Assembly (NCBI GenBank): GCA_937922235.1
Contig: CAKZVC010000018.1
Coordinates: 1-64,000, forward strand
Direction of reading: 5' to 3'
DNA length: 64,000 bases
Source: an uncultured Acidimicrobiales bacterium
GTDB lineage: Bacteria; Actinomycetota; Acidimicrobiia; Acidimicrobiales; SHLQ01
Below, one piece after another: positions 32,401-40,927 of this stretch. The notes under the pieces are model-generated. The model did no database searches, was not told the DNA's origin, and worked only from the letters and a program-made list of their open reading frames with translations. The position numbers were made by a program, and so were the translations under genes. Every line of letters starts with the position of its first letter. Position 1 is the first letter of the stretch.

Positions 32401-34082
32401 ATGGCGCCGGTCGCAGCGTCGACTGCTTGAGCGGTTGCGGTAACTTCGGCTGAGGTCTCGTCGAGCTTGGCTGAGTTGCTCGAGAACACGTCGGTAAGCG
32501 TGTCTACCTTGCTCGCAACCTTCTTGATCTTTGTGGTGTTTGTGGAGGTGTTGTCCGCTTGGGTCTGAAGACGTGCGTTCACGTCGTCAACCGCGTGGCC
32601 AACTCCAGTCAGGTTCTCGTTGAGCTGAGCGAGCGACTCGGCTTGGGCCGACGCGTTGTCTTCAGCATCAGCAAGCTTCGACTGATGGTCAGCAAGGCGT
32701 GAGGTGTGCTCGGCGGTGATGTTCGCTTGAGCATCGATGACGTTCTTGACAACATCGAGGTCGGCGTCGATCGACAAAAAGCGCTGGGTCGTCTGGGGCG
32801 CTTCGACAGTCGGAGCGTCCACCTTTGCTTCGAGCTCGTCGATTCGCTCCTCGGACGAGTCAAGGCGAGATTCCGAAGAGTCGAGGCGGATACGGGCAGC
32901 GTCGAGACGGGTCTCGGCTGCGTTGAGCCGGTTGTCGGTCGTTTCGAGACGACCAGTTGTGACGTTGAGGTGCTCGGTGGTTGCGCGGAGGTGGTCGACC
33001 GTGTCGTCGAGGCGACTGCTCGTCTCGGCAATGCGAGCGTTCGCATCGTCCATGCGGCCATCGCCGAGATCCATCCGCTTGGTTGCGAGGTCGATGCGAT
33101 CGTCGGTTTCGCTGAGGCGCTGTTCGGTAGTAGCGATGCTCTCGTTGACTTCGTCGAGACGCGAGTTGGTGCTGTCGAGGTGCAGCTTGCTCGAGTCGAG
33201 GCGCACATCGGTCGTGTCGACTCGGGCGTTGACACTTTGGATGTCCTCGGCGAGCTGACTCGCGGTGTTGATCTGTGCTGCTTCGATCGCTTCCGAGCGA
33301 GACGTAAGGAACTGGATGCTGGTGGAAACTTCGTCGAGCTCGTAGCTCACCTTGGCTTCGGTCGCAGCACTTCGCTCCTCAAGCCCGCCAATGCGGTTGG
33401 TGAGCGACGACAACATTTCGTTGTTTGCAGCGTCGACAGATTCGGTGGCAGCGTCGACGCGCTTGCTGAGATCCGAAACAACTTCGTTGAGTTCGGCGAC
33501 CGACGAGGTAAGGCCAGTCTGTTGCTCGCTGATCTTGGCTTCGGTGTCGGAGAGGTGGTTGAAGGTCTCGGCACGGGCGGCAGTGTTTGTGCCGCGCTCT
33601 TCTTGGATGAGTTCGGTGAGCGAAACGATCTGGCTGAACGCTTCTTCGACGAACGAGTTGAGTTCGTTGAGCTCCTTGGTGCGAGCGATGCGGGCGTCTT
33701 CAACTTTGACGAGGCGGGCATCAAAGCCATCGACAGAACTGAGAAGCGACGCGGCGGCGGTGTCTTCTGTTGCAGAGACGCGGCTGGCGAGTTCGGCGAA
33801 GCGTGAGGTGGTGCTCGCCAGCTCGTTGTCCATCCGATTGAAGCGATCGAGTAGATCGTCGGGGACCGAGTTCATTGGTGCGTCGAAGATGTGTCGCTCG
33901 AGTGACGCCAATCGCGTTCGCAAAAGATCCAGCTGCGCGGTTACTTCGAGGATGCGGCCATCCTCACTTGCTCGATGCGTGTCGAGCGTAACGGTGCGCG
34001 CGTTGGCGCGAGCGAGGTTGAGATCAGCCGAGAGCTCTGGCCATGCCATTTCTCCCGATGTCGTCCGCTTATCTTGGTCCAT
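29496..34082 (-). CDS. Giant coiled-coil protein (1,528 residues)
   Basis: The start is ATG 34082 with GAGGG about 5 bases upstream; the frame opens earlier at 34145. Almost the whole protein is predicted coiled coil by eye. It contains 7-residue units (RLDSSKL, RVDEVHG tandem), 14-residue units (VTGRVDDVAGHLQD) and 11-residue hendecads (SSTESNLNERI). There is little Pro or Cys. The tail (about 1,460-1,528) is Pro/Gln/Ala-rich and probably disordered. No membrane helix or signal is present, so it is cytoplasmic. It may be a structural scaffold comparable in style to the Streptomyces Scy/FilP polarity proteins; that comparison is inference from architecture only. Confidence 0.8.
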   Translation of the reverse strand: MDQDKRTTSGEMAWPELSADLNLARANARTVTLDTHRASEDGRILEVTAQLDLLRTRLASLERHIFDAPMNSVPDDLLDRFNRMDNELASTTSRFAELASRVSATEDTAAASLLSSVDGFDARLVKVEDARIARTKELNELNSFVEEAFSQIVSLTELIQEERGTNTAARAETFNHLSDTEAKISEQQTGLTSSVAELNEVVSDLSKRVDAATESVDAANNEMLSSLTNRIGGLEERSAATEAKVSYELDEVSTSIQFLTSRSEAIEAAQINTASQLAEDIQSVNARVDTTDVRLDSSKLHLDSTNSRLDEVNESIATTEQRLSETDDRIDLATKRMDLGDGRMDDANARIAETSSRLDDTVDHLRATTEHLNVTTGRLETTDNRLNAAETRLDAARIRLDSSESRLDSSEERIDELEAKVDAPTVEAPQTTQRFLSIDADLDVVKNVIDAQANITAEHTSRLADHQSKLADAEDNASAQAESLAQLNENLTGVGHAVDDVNARLQTQADNTSTNTTKIKKVASKVDTLTDVFSSNSAKLDETSAEVTATAQAVDAATGAIEMAAESLATTSEAVEAVTNDIEAMGAEIDTLTSDVETLDSDISKTDQAVEAVQTQITDHETVLEVHSEILDAATELLSEHATEISRTDVALTAYANRMADHDRLVNEALESAAEANQAASEAADRIVSANDTADLMSQRIDLIDSTTEDLRARVDEGIATAGNAVEQASANEDHIQQFEERIGNAEATLDATQTRIDTARTRIDTTNARIDELEEQGLVTAEEFEVATERFATSEELQSLATTEDLDTHRAETDEAIERTRSELKGRIENAFDQIDNKIDELGNHTLAVAAAAAPVDHEVTSKLDQAAGRIDDVDGRVDEVHGRVDEVHGRVDEVHGRVADTLRSVDETNERVDGTESRISDVAIEVERADGRISKVTIDVENVEGKLETLSSELQNTEASIAEATERAEEAQRTADDATATADSIRETAEEAHQTASSAHTKITEVQGRIDEAQSRVDATHGRIDEAFGRVDDVAGSLDEVTGRVDDVAGHLQDVTGRVDDVAGDLQDVTGRLDSIEAAENRRAEDAQTNAVASLAVDDLAELEARLDETAGDVEHANERIASSQSELNERISSTESNLNERISSTESTLNDRIDSTESHLNSLSEVTNGLESLESRIEGVESHAAEQNEHVRGSVNERIDGVEARLDERIAEVERASNPEERLAQLQENVAQAAHNAEQAQELSENLRVLQAEIVHTIQGELFTQSSQLQAHSAALAELTEKGEFATIEQIAAIEADVDALKASDEYATAQQVTALEAQITELTSDDSHTTKIAELENKITELHTDKQYATAAELADLETKITGLETGDEYATADRVHGLESKIVEALQTISQLTQLQRRNTAVESQLTDTLTATNETVDNSQRHIIALRNELEAALARISHLEAHARGAQGTQPAPQAPVVAAAFPTVPTPAPAGPPPIPSTQVTAPPQPQSHEPQQPEPGAPPEAAPSEVQWFEESYEQRDAS
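30590..31480 (-). repeat. In-gene tandem repeats within the coiled-coil gene
   Basis: Three short arrays. About 30590-30710 has 33-base units (11 residues). About 30860-30990 has 42-base units (14 residues, VTGRVDDVAG). About 31380-31460 has 21-base units (7 residues, GRVDEVH, with codon variation between copies). They encode coiled-coil periodicities and not separate elements. Confidence 0.8.
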
Positions 34083-34328
34083 GCGACCCTCATTAAAATT
34101 AGTGGTGATGCCTACTCGGATTGTCGGCGCAAAGGCGACGACCATGAGGAGTTCGCAGTTTCAACTTTTTCGGAATTTTCCGTGCCTAAACACCCAGTGT
34201 GTTACTTCACCGTGCAGTCGTTAGGAGTTGGATAGCCACCCAAAGCGGTTGACGAAGAAGAAGGTCTCAAGGTTGCCTGCTTATGTGGGATCTGAAGCCA
34301 GAACACCACTCCAAGCGATATTGCGGGA

Positions 34329-35003
34329 ATGCTGATCCGTGACAAGGCTTGCGCCATGCTCTCCGACCTTGCACTCATCGATTGGATCGCCCTGGTGTTC
34401 GCCGCCGTGCTTCTCGCTGCCGCCGCAGCAGCTGCAATTGTTGCCTACGCCACTGCGAAGAACCGGCCTGCAAAGGCCAGCCACCGTCCAGCCCACGCGG
34501 TGTCGACAACGCCTCCACCACCATCTGGAGAGGCAGTGGTCATGTCGTCCGTACGGGCGTCAGCACCCGTTGTCGATATCCCGGCACCTTCGGTCGCCGC
34601 ACGCGCCCCACAGCCCGAGTTCGCTGGTGCAACGTCGGAATCAGGTCATGGCGGACGCCACACCTTGCTTGTCGAGCCATCCTCGGCCGAAGAGTCGGTT
34701 GCGGCACGCGCTGCAAAACTTCGCGGCCGTCCAGTCCCGGACAACAACGCCGGTCGCAAGCAGCGGATTGTCAGCGCTGTCGAACCAAAGCGCATGCCAG
34801 CGCACGCCCCGAACCGTGCGTTCGCTCACGCTGGCGCATCCGACGTTGCCATCGAGATGGGCACCCCGCCGCAAGGGTTTGCCGCCCGGACACCAGGGTT
34901 CTTCGAAGATCCAGTCGGGCGCCACGAGCTTCGTTACTGGGACGGGCATCGCTGGACCGAGTACGTCAAAGAGCACGGTGAGCGCTTCACCGATCCGCTG
35001 TAG
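34329..35003 (+). CDS. Membrane-anchored DUF2510 protein
   Basis: 224 residues from ATG 34329; ATG 34356 (MLSDLALIDW) is an alternative. One membrane helix lies near 17-43 (IALVFAAVLLAAAAAAAIVAY). An Ala/Pro-rich stretch follows, and the C-terminal ~35 residues are a DUF2510 domain (GFFEDPVGRHELRYWDGHRWTEYV), a short actinobacterial module usually at the edge of membrane proteins. The role is unknown. It is divergent from the coiled-coil gene with about 245 bases between the starts, which I read as a shared regulatory region without an ORF. Confidence 0.75.
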   Translation: MLIRDKACAMLSDLALIDWIALVFAAVLLAAAAAAAIVAYATAKNRPAKASHRPAHAVSTTPPPPSGEAVVMSSVRASAPVVDIPAPSVAARAPQPEFAGATSESGHGGRHTLLVEPSSAEESVAARAAKLRGRPVPDNNAGRKQRIVSAVEPKRMPAHAPNRAFAHAGASDVAIEMGTPPQGFAARTPGFFEDPVGRHELRYWDGHRWTEYVKEHGERFTDPL

Positions 35004-35030
35004 TTGTGACGACGCCGAACTGCTCGTGGA

Positions 35031-35432
35031 CTAGGCGAGGCGCGAGGACTCAAAACGAGCGTTGTCGAGCGAATCGACAATCAGCTCTTGAAGCTCAAGA
35101 TCCATCCGCAGGAACGACACACCAAGGCGAGCCTGACCGTTGTCATCAGACACGAGATTGCGGAGCTCCACAATCGCTGCGTGATCGTCGATGTACACCC
35201 GGTACCGCTTACGTAGCCGATAGCGACGGTCCTGCGGCGCAATAACTGCGCCACCACCATCAGACAGTTCGACCAGCAATGCGTCCACGCGGTCAGCCGT
35301 CCGGAACAACCCGTTCGACAGCTCGATGGTTAGCGGAACAGCAAAGTCATAGCGCGCCGCAGTGCGCGTTGTCGTCTCACTCGCGTTTCCGTTCTCCCAC
35401 TTCATAGAAGAACCTTCGGCTTCCCACGCCAA
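35031..35432 (-). CDS. PilZ-like cyclic-di-GMP receptor
   Basis: 133 residues from ATG 35432 (ATG 35405 is also possible). The N-terminal arm has RTAARYDFAVPLTIEL, which contains the RxxxR c-di-GMP switch. The second motif reads ELSDGGGAV, close to D/N-x-S-x-x-G but with Glu in first place. GQARLGVSFLRMD fits the last PilZ strand. It probably senses c-di-GMP made or degraded by proteins such as the one at 8788. The Glu substitution lowers certainty about binding. Confidence 0.7.
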   Translation of the reverse strand: MAWEAEGSSMKWENGNASETTTRTAARYDFAVPLTIELSNGLFRTADRVDALLVELSDGGGAVIAPQDRRYRLRKRYRVYIDDHAAIVELRNLVSDDNGQARLGVSFLRMDLELQELIVDSLDNARFESSRLA

Positions 35433-35469
35433 GACATGACCCTCTCAAACAGTTTTGGGGTCAGACCGT

Positions 35470-36321
35470 CTAGCTGTTGGGGGAGGCGTTGGGTGGAGGG
35501 GGAGGTGGTTGGTTCATCACCGGTCGGGCATCGACGTCGATGGCGTCGTGAATCACCGAATCCTGCACCCCGAAGCCGAGAACGGTGTTGCGGTCGTAGC
35601 GGCTGAAGAACGTGTTGGCCTGCTTCGCAAACTCGCGCATCATGAGGTAGTTAGCACTCCCACCGACCGCTGCGCCCACACCGAACGGCAGCAGCTTGCC
35701 AACGGTTGCTGCGCCCCGACGGGTGCCCCACTTCTTTAACACCTGGGCAACAAGGGTGGTGTTGATCCGGCGAAGTGCATCGATCGTGGCTACCTGGCCA
35801 GCTCCGCCACCGATGGCCTCGCCGGCGACTTCGATCGCGTGACCATCCGACAGCTTCATCCCCATGTCGCGAGCGAGACTTGAGAACTCTTCTGCCGCGT
35901 CGTCGCCGAACGCAAGGACCGCAAGCACCCAGGCGCGTCGTTCTTCTGGTGAGGCTTCGAGATGGCCGTACGCAGCGCCGATCGACATCACCATGTCGGT
36001 CGTGCGCAACGCAACGACGCCGAGCTCGGCGGCCAGCGTTCCCACAGCGATCGACGTGCCAACACCGGGTGCCGCTGCGGTGGCGCCGGCGGCTGCGCCG
36101 AGGGCAGTCATCTTCTTGCGGATCGGCGAGGCGATTGCTCGGGCCTTGACCGACGGTGTCGCATTAGGTGCCGTAGTTCGCGCCACTTCTTGGGCGCGAT
36201 CCCAGCGTGCGACGACCGCACGGTCGATTCCTTCGATCAGTGCCTTGCCCGCCGCGTCGAGAACTGGTGCAGGTACTCGTTGCGTTGCCTGTTTCTCGAT
36301 GTACTTCTTTGCGAGACCCAT
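35470..36321 (-). CDS. EcsC family protein
   Basis: 283 residues. The EcsC-like region has IASPIRKKMTALGAAAGATAAAPGVGTSIAVGTLAAELGVVALRTTDM, a Gly/Ala-rich amphipathic stretch. RRINTTLVAQVLKKWGTRRGAATVGKLLPFGVGAAVGGSANYLMMREF closes the domain, as in this family. The Pro-rich tail is short. EcsC proteins are linked to membrane or protein-secretion functions, but the biochemical role is not known. It is divergent from the sigma factor gene at 36372. Confidence 0.78.
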   Translation of the reverse strand: MGLAKKYIEKQATQRVPAPVLDAAGKALIEGIDRAVVARWDRAQEVARTTAPNATPSVKARAIASPIRKKMTALGAAAGATAAAPGVGTSIAVGTLAAELGVVALRTTDMVMSIGAAYGHLEASPEERRAWVLAVLAFGDDAAEEFSSLARDMGMKLSDGHAIEVAGEAIGGGAGQVATIDALRRINTTLVAQVLKKWGTRRGAATVGKLLPFGVGAAVGGSANYLMMREFAKQANTFFSRYDRNTVLGFGVQDSVIHDAIDVDARPVMNQPPPPPPNASPNS

Positions 36322-36371
36322 GCCTCCAGTGTGCTTGGGCGCAACGGCAGATCAACCGTTAGGCTCGCGAA

Positions 36372-37028
36372 ATGGCAGACCAAGCCTCATTCGCCGAAGC
36401 AGCAATGCCGCTGATGGATCAGCTCTACTCGGCCGCGCTCCGCATGACCCGCAACGCCGCTGACGCCGAAGACCTTGTCCAAGAGACATATATGAAGGCG
36501 TACCGGGGGTACGAGCGCTTTAACGAGGGAACAAACCTCAAAGCGTGGATGTACCGAATCCTCACGAACAGCTACATCAACCGCTATCGAGCAAAGCAAC
36601 GCCGCCCCGACGAGAGCGACATTGCCGACGTCGAAGATATGTACCTGTACCGCCGCTTGGGTGGCGAACACTCCGACATGGGCACCAGCGCCGAAGAGTC
36701 GTTCTTGAACTCGGTCACCGATGATGCGGTGAAGGCCGCCATCGAGGCCATCCCCGAGAACTTCCGCATTGCCGTGCTCCTGGCCGACGTTGAGGGCTTC
36801 GCCTACAAGGAGATCGCCGAGATCCTCGACGTCCCGATCGGCACGGTCATGAGCCGTATCCACCGCGGCCGTAAAGCCCTCGAGAAGCAGCTTCACGACT
36901 TTGCAAGCGAAAGAAATTTGCTACCAGATTCCGAAACCGGGAATGAAGAAGCAGATACCTCTGTTGTGGACGACGCACGTGAAGAGTCCGAAGCAATGGC
37001 AACCGACGGGGAGGTCGCGACGACATGA
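36372..37028 (+). CDS. sigH: ECF sigma factor of the SigH/SigR type
   Basis: 218 residues. Region 2 is [20 protein letters not shown] then [10 protein letters not shown] and [22 protein letters not shown]. Region 4 is [20 protein letters not shown] then [32 protein letters not shown]. The form is that of actinobacterial SigR/SigH, the thiol-oxidative-stress sigma paired with a zinc anti-sigma. The next gene overlaps by 4 bases (ATGA) and encodes that partner. Tail residues after about 180 are acidic and variable. Confidence 0.88.
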   Translation: MADQASFAEAAMPLMDQLYSAALRMTRNAADAEDLVQETYMKAYRGYERFNEGTNLKAWMYRILTNSYINRYRAKQRRPDESDIADVEDMYLYRRLGGEHSDMGTSAEESFLNSVTDDAVKAAIEAIPENFRIAVLLADVEGFAYKEIAEILDVPIGTVMSRIHRGRKALEKQLHDFASERNLLPDSETGNEEADTSVVDDAREESEAMATDGEVATT

Positions 37029-37426
37029 ACGATGATGCCATGAGTGAGAACCACGAAGTATCCGCACCGGTAAACCAATCCGATGTTTTTGCCCATTCCG
37101 AGCCGTTCGCATCGGCCGATCAACCATTTCTTGGCATCGACGGTTTCAACCCCGCTGGCCCAATGGCATTGTCATCGCCGTTGCAACAGGGATGCCCGGT
37201 CGAAGCCTCGTGTCTCGATGTCCATCGCAGTCTGTCGGTCTACCTCGATGGCGAATTGGCCATCCCACAAGCCAACGCGGTTTCCCAGCACCTCGGAACC
37301 TGCGGTGCATGCCAGAGCGCCCAAGCCTTCCAAATGCAGTTGCGCACCACCGTTGCCGCTAAAGCGCTTGATCCAATGCCCGAAGATGTTCGTAAGCGCA
37401 TTACCCGAGCACTCGGGTTCGAGTAA
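37025..37426 (+). CDS. Zinc-binding anti-sigma factor (RsrA-like)
   Basis: 133 residues. The ZAS signature is HLGTCGACQ (H-x3-C-x2-C), with upstream [18 protein letters not shown], which is the N-terminal helix of the anti-sigma domain. The first ~60 residues are a long, low-similarity N-terminal extension compared with typical RsrA (about 100 residues). By analogy it binds and inhibits the sigma factor and releases it when zinc/thiols are oxidised. It overlaps sigH by ATGA. Only redox sensing by the family is established, not for this protein. Confidence 0.82.
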   Translation: MNDDAMSENHEVSAPVNQSDVFAHSEPFASADQPFLGIDGFNPAGPMALSSPLQQGCPVEASCLDVHRSLSVYLDGELAIPQANAVSQHLGTCGACQSAQAFQMQLRTTVAAKALDPMPEDVRKRITRALGFE

Positions 37427-37461
37427 GCCGTTCCCCGGTCGAGAGAGGTAAGCTTTCACCT

Positions 37462-37611
37462 ATGTTCGCAGTTGTTTGGCATTTCTGGATTGCACCGGCT
37501 CTCATCATTGGCACCATCGGTGCGCTCGTGTCGATCATTGGTGGCTACCTCTTCTTCGTGACCTCCAAGCAGTACCCCAGCCGCAAGCAGCGCAAGCAGA
37601 TGAAGCAATAG
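37462..37611 (+). CDS. 49-residue single-pass membrane protein
   Basis: ATG 37462 to TAG 37611, too short for most ORF tables. The product (MFAVVWHFWIAPALIIGTIG, then ALVSIIGGYLFFVTSK) has one or two hydrophobic helices followed by a strongly basic tail QYPSRKQRKQMKQ. A GAGAGAGG sequence about 14 bases upstream may be the binding site. It lies between the anti-sigma gene and the DUF2342 gene, 10 bases before the latter, so it is likely part of that operon. I do not know its function. Confidence 0.65.
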   Translation: MFAVVWHFWIAPALIIGTIGALVSIIGGYLFFVTSKQYPSRKQRKQMKQ

Positions 37612-37621
37612 CGGTTCGATC

Positions 37622-38695
37622 ATGAGCGAATCCGCAACGATCGATTGGGATCTCGCTCGCACGATCGCGGCGAAGGTCAACCGGAACGAACCCGAAATCG
37701 TCGGGGACGAGCGCAAGCGAATGAACGACGATTTCGAAGAGTTCACCGCGCTCGCCGAAGAACTCGTCGCTAACGAAACGGGGCTCCGTTCGCTCGATGG
37801 GAACGCCCGCGGCCGAGTTGCCGATCGGGCCGACTGGGTCGACGCCAACATCCGATCCTTCCAGCGCCTGCTTCGCCCCATGCTGTCGAAGATGGAAGAC
37901 GAAATGACGAGCGGCGTGTTCAGCGCTGTTGGTCCCAAGGTCGCGGGCGCCGAACTCGGTATGTTGCTCGGCTGGATGAGCACCCGGGTGCTTGGCCAAT
38001 ACGACCTGCTCGTCATCGAAGACGAGAACCCCGAAGATCAAGACATGGTCTACTACGTCGGGTCAAACGTGGCAGCGCTCGAAAAGCGCTTTGCCTTCCC
38101 CGAACGCGACTTCCGGTTGTGGCTCGCTCTTCATGAGGTCACTCACCGAGCGCAGTTCACCGGCGTGCCATGGATGCGTGAGCATTTCCTCGGTTTGGTC
38201 GCGACCACGATGGAAGAGGCCGATCCCGATCCGCAGCGATTTATCGACGGGTTGAAGCGTGCGCTCGAAGTCAAGAAGGCCGGCAATGACCCGCTGGAAG
38301 ATGGCGGGCTCGCTGGTGTCTTTGCCTCGGAAAAGCAGCGTGAGACCCTCGATCACATCGGCGGGTTGATGAGCCTGCTCGAAGGTCATGGCGATGTCAC
38401 CATGGATCGTGCCGGAGTTGGCTACGTACAGAACGCCGAACGGTTTGGTCGGGTACTTCGCCAGCGCCGTCAGAACGCCTCGTCGTTCGTGTCGTTGATC
38501 CAACGATTGTCTGGCCTCGAAGCAAAGATGAAGCAGTACGCCCAGGGTGAAGCCTTCATCGAAGCAGTCGAAGATCACGGCGGCCGCGACCTCATGGACC
38601 GTGTGTGGGAAGGTCCAACGATGCTTCCCCTCCTCGCCGAGATTCGCGACCCCGACGTGTGGATCGACCGAGCAGCCCCAGCGCAGGTTGCCTGA
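37622..38695 (+). CDS. DUF2342-type zinc-dependent metalloprotease
   Basis: 357 residues. The zincin HExxH motif appears as LALHEVTHRAQF. The surrounding sequence (RSFQRLLRPMLSKMEDEM, LGMLLGWMSTRVLGQYDLLV, ENPEDQDMVYYVGSNVAALEKRF) matches the actinobacterial family also annotated as 'coenzyme F420 biosynthesis associated'. Its substrate is unknown. In actinobacteria it commonly precedes tilS, as here (4-base gap), which supports the assignment. Confidence 0.87.
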   Translation: MSESATIDWDLARTIAAKVNRNEPEIVGDERKRMNDDFEEFTALAEELVANETGLRSLDGNARGRVADRADWVDANIRSFQRLLRPMLSKMEDEMTSGVFSAVGPKVAGAELGMLLGWMSTRVLGQYDLLVIEDENPEDQDMVYYVGSNVAALEKRFAFPERDFRLWLALHEVTHRAQFTGVPWMREHFLGLVATTMEEADPDPQRFIDGLKRALEVKKAGNDPLEDGGLAGVFASEKQRETLDHIGGLMSLLEGHGDVTMDRAGVGYVQNAERFGRVLRQRRQNASSFVSLIQRLSGLEAKMKQYAQGEAFIEAVEDHGGRDLMDRVWEGPTMLPLLAEIRDPDVWIDRAAPAQVA

Positions 38696-38699
38696 GCCC

Positions 38700-39587
38700 A
38701 TGGAGCTCGGCCGTGCCCTCGAGGCATGGCTCCCGAAGTGCACCTTTCCTGATGGTGCGGTCCGGTGCGGTGTGTCTGGAGGGGCTGATTCGCTCGCGCT
38801 GATGGCGTTAGCCGTAGCGTCAGGGTGCCAAGTCACCGCAGTACACGTCGACCACGGCCAACGTCCCGGGGCGGCTGACGAAGCTGCTCGTGTTCGGACG
38901 TACGCCGAATCGATCGGCGCCGCGTTCGAGGCGGCCACCGTCAACGTTGAGTCCGGCGCAAACCTCGAAGCCCGAATGCGGGCAGCTCGCTACGGCGTGC
39001 TCGGCCCCGATGCGGCAACCGGCCACACCGCCGATGATCAAGCCGAGACAATGATTATCAACTTGATGCGCGGCGCCGGACTCGTCGGCCTCGGGGCAAT
39101 GCAGCCCGGCCCTCGCCGACCGATCCTTTCGCTGCGACGCTCTGACACCGAAGCCATCTGCGCATTGCTCGGCTGGGAGTCGTTCGAAGATCCGTCGAAT
39201 ACCGACGCCCGATTCCAGCGCAACCGGGTTCGTCATGAGATCGTTCCATTGCTGAATGATGTTGCCGATCGAGATGTCGTTCCGCTGCTCGTGCGTTCTT
39301 CGGCCCACGCCCGTGATGCCGCCGAACTTCTCGCGAATCAGGCCGACGCTCTCGACCCGACCAACGCCAAGGCGCTTGCAGCCGCACCCGTTCCGATCGC
39401 GTCGATGGCGATCCAACAATGGGTGCGCTCCGAGACAGGCGATGAGCATCCCATCGACGCAGCGTCGATCGCCAGAGTGCTCGACGTTGCCCGAGGCGCC
39501 GCCATCGCCGCTGAGGTGACCGGCGGCTGGCGGGTGTCCCGCTCGCAACAACGTCTCTCAGTCGGACGAAGTATCGTCGGCCCATGA
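38700..39587 (+). CDS. tilS: tRNA(Ile)-lysidine synthetase
   Basis: 295 residues from ATG 38700. TilS attaches lysine to C34 of tRNA-Ile(CAU) so that it reads AUA. The PP-loop is CGVSGGADSLALMALA. Further hallmarks are VDHGQRPGAADEAARVRTYA, TGHTADDQAETMIINLMRGAG and NTDARFQRNRVRHEIVPLL. It is short relative to E. coli TilS and lacks its C-terminal domain, as is usual in actinobacteria. It overlaps the next gene by ATGA. Confidence 0.9.
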   Translation: MELGRALEAWLPKCTFPDGAVRCGVSGGADSLALMALAVASGCQVTAVHVDHGQRPGAADEAARVRTYAESIGAAFEAATVNVESGANLEARMRAARYGVLGPDAATGHTADDQAETMIINLMRGAGLVGLGAMQPGPRRPILSLRRSDTEAICALLGWESFEDPSNTDARFQRNRVRHEIVPLLNDVADRDVVPLLVRSSAHARDAAELLANQADALDPTNAKALAAAPVPIASMAIQQWVRSETGDEHPIDAASIARVLDVARGAAIAAEVTGGWRVSRSQQRLSVGRSIVGP

Positions 39588-40927
39588 CGAGCAAGGCGGG
39601 GCAGCGAAGTGGCAAGCTCGGCACGAATTACTTCCGTCTGCTCGGCGCTTCGATCGTCTCCAATTTGGGTGATGGCATCGGCACGATCGCCTACCCATGG
39701 CTGGCATCGGCAGTCACCCGAAACCCGATCCTCATCGCCCTCGTGCTCGTTGTGCAGCGTTTACCGTGGCTCCTCTTCAGCCTTCCTGCCGGAGTGATAA
39801 CTGATCGTGTCGACCGCTTCACGCTCATGGTCCGAGCCAATGTGCTGCGCGCTGTCCTCACCGCTGGAGTTGCCGTAGCCGTCTACACCCAGCAGTCCAC
39901 GCTTCCGTCTCCCGACGAGGTCACCGAGCTCGGTGATGGGCTCGAAAGCAACCTGTTCATCTACGTCGTCGTGCTCGCCGCAACCTTCCTCCTCGGTATG
40001 GGCGAGGTGCTCTACGACAACGCTTCGCAAACGTCGATCCCATCGATCGTCGAGTCAGACCTGTTGGAGAAGGCGAACGGGCGAATGTGGAGCTCGGAGA
40101 TGGTGGCCAACACCTTTGTCGGCCCGCCCCTCGGCGCCTTCTTGTTGGCTGTCGCATTTGCCTTGCCGTTTGCGATCGACTCGGTCACGTTCTTCGTGTC
40201 GGCAGCGCTGATTCTGCTGATCGCGAAGAGTCGGCCGCCCAAGGAAGCCGAACCGACCGAAGACAGGCGCTGGCAAGACGAGATGCGTGAAGGCTTCTCC
40301 TGGCTTCGCTCGCACGAACTGCTCTATCCGCTAGCGATCATCCTCGGCATCCTCAATGCGTTGGGGACGATGCCGTGGGCGATCATGGTGCTGTTCGCCC
40401 AGGACGCGCTTGGCATCTCGGCAACGCAGCTTGCCCTCATGTCGACCGGTGGTGCGTTTGGCGGTGTCATCGGCGGCTGGAGTGCTTCGTGGATCGGCAA
40501 GAGGATCGGCGCCGGGCCATCGCTGTGGGTGACGATCGGAACGGGCGTGATCGTGCTTGCAATCATGGGCGTGGCCACGTCGTGGCAGCTGGTGTGGCTC
40601 ATGCAGTTGTTCTTCACGTGGTCGGCAATGTTGTGGAACGTCATCACCGTCAGCCTGCGCCAGACGATCATCCCCGATCATCTGCTCGGCCGGGTGAACA
40701 GCGTGTACCGGTTCTTTGCTTGGGGAGCGATCCCGATCGGTGGTGCCTTTGCCGGGGTGATCGTGTTCTTCGCCGAAGGCCCGCTAACTCGCGAGATGGC
40801 ATTGCGCGTGCCGTTCTTCGTCAGCTCCGCACTGCACATCGTGCTGCTGATATTCGCCGTGCGAATCCTCACCACCGAACGGATCGAAGCAGCGCGAGAG
40901 GCGGGCGCGCCTAAGGTCGAGACATGA
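39584..40927 (+). CDS. MFS efflux transporter (EntS/MefA-like)
   Basis: 447 residues with about 11-12 helices. The opening (RLLGASIVSNLGDGIGTIAYPWLASAVTRNP) and the loop LFSLPAGVITDRVDRFTLMV match the EntS/macrolide-efflux group of MFS exporters. VYRFFAWGAIPIGGAFAGVIV is the C-terminal signature. The substrate may be a siderophore, drug or metabolite; none can be read from sequence. Its start overlaps tilS (ATGA) and its end overlaps the DinB gene, so it is translationally coupled inside the operon. Confidence 0.85.
   Translation: MTSKAGQRSGKLGTNYFRLLGASIVSNLGDGIGTIAYPWLASAVTRNPILIALVLVVQRLPWLLFSLPAGVITDRVDRFTLMVRANVLRAVLTAGVAVAVYTQQSTLPSPDEVTELGDGLESNLFIYVVVLAATFLLGMGEVLYDNASQTSIPSIVESDLLEKANGRMWSSEMVANTFVGPPLGAFLLAVAFALPFAIDSVTFFVSAALILLIAKSRPPKEAEPTEDRRWQDEMREGFSWLRSHELLYPLAIILGILNALGTMPWAIMVLFAQDALGISATQLALMSTGGAFGGVIGGWSASWIGKRIGAGPSLWVTIGTGVIVLAIMGVATSWQLVWLMQLFFTWSAMLWNVITVSLRQTIIPDHLLGRVNSVYRFFAWGAIPIGGAFAGVIVFFAEGPLTREMALRVPFFVSSALHIVLLIFAVRILTTERIEAAREAGAPKVET

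Noticed and set aside
36372-37426. Reading the sigH/anti-sigma pair as the partner system for the fused sigma factor at 21776
   Set aside because: The two loci are 13 kb apart and the ZAS protein overlaps its own sigma by ATGA. No shared promoter motif was seen.
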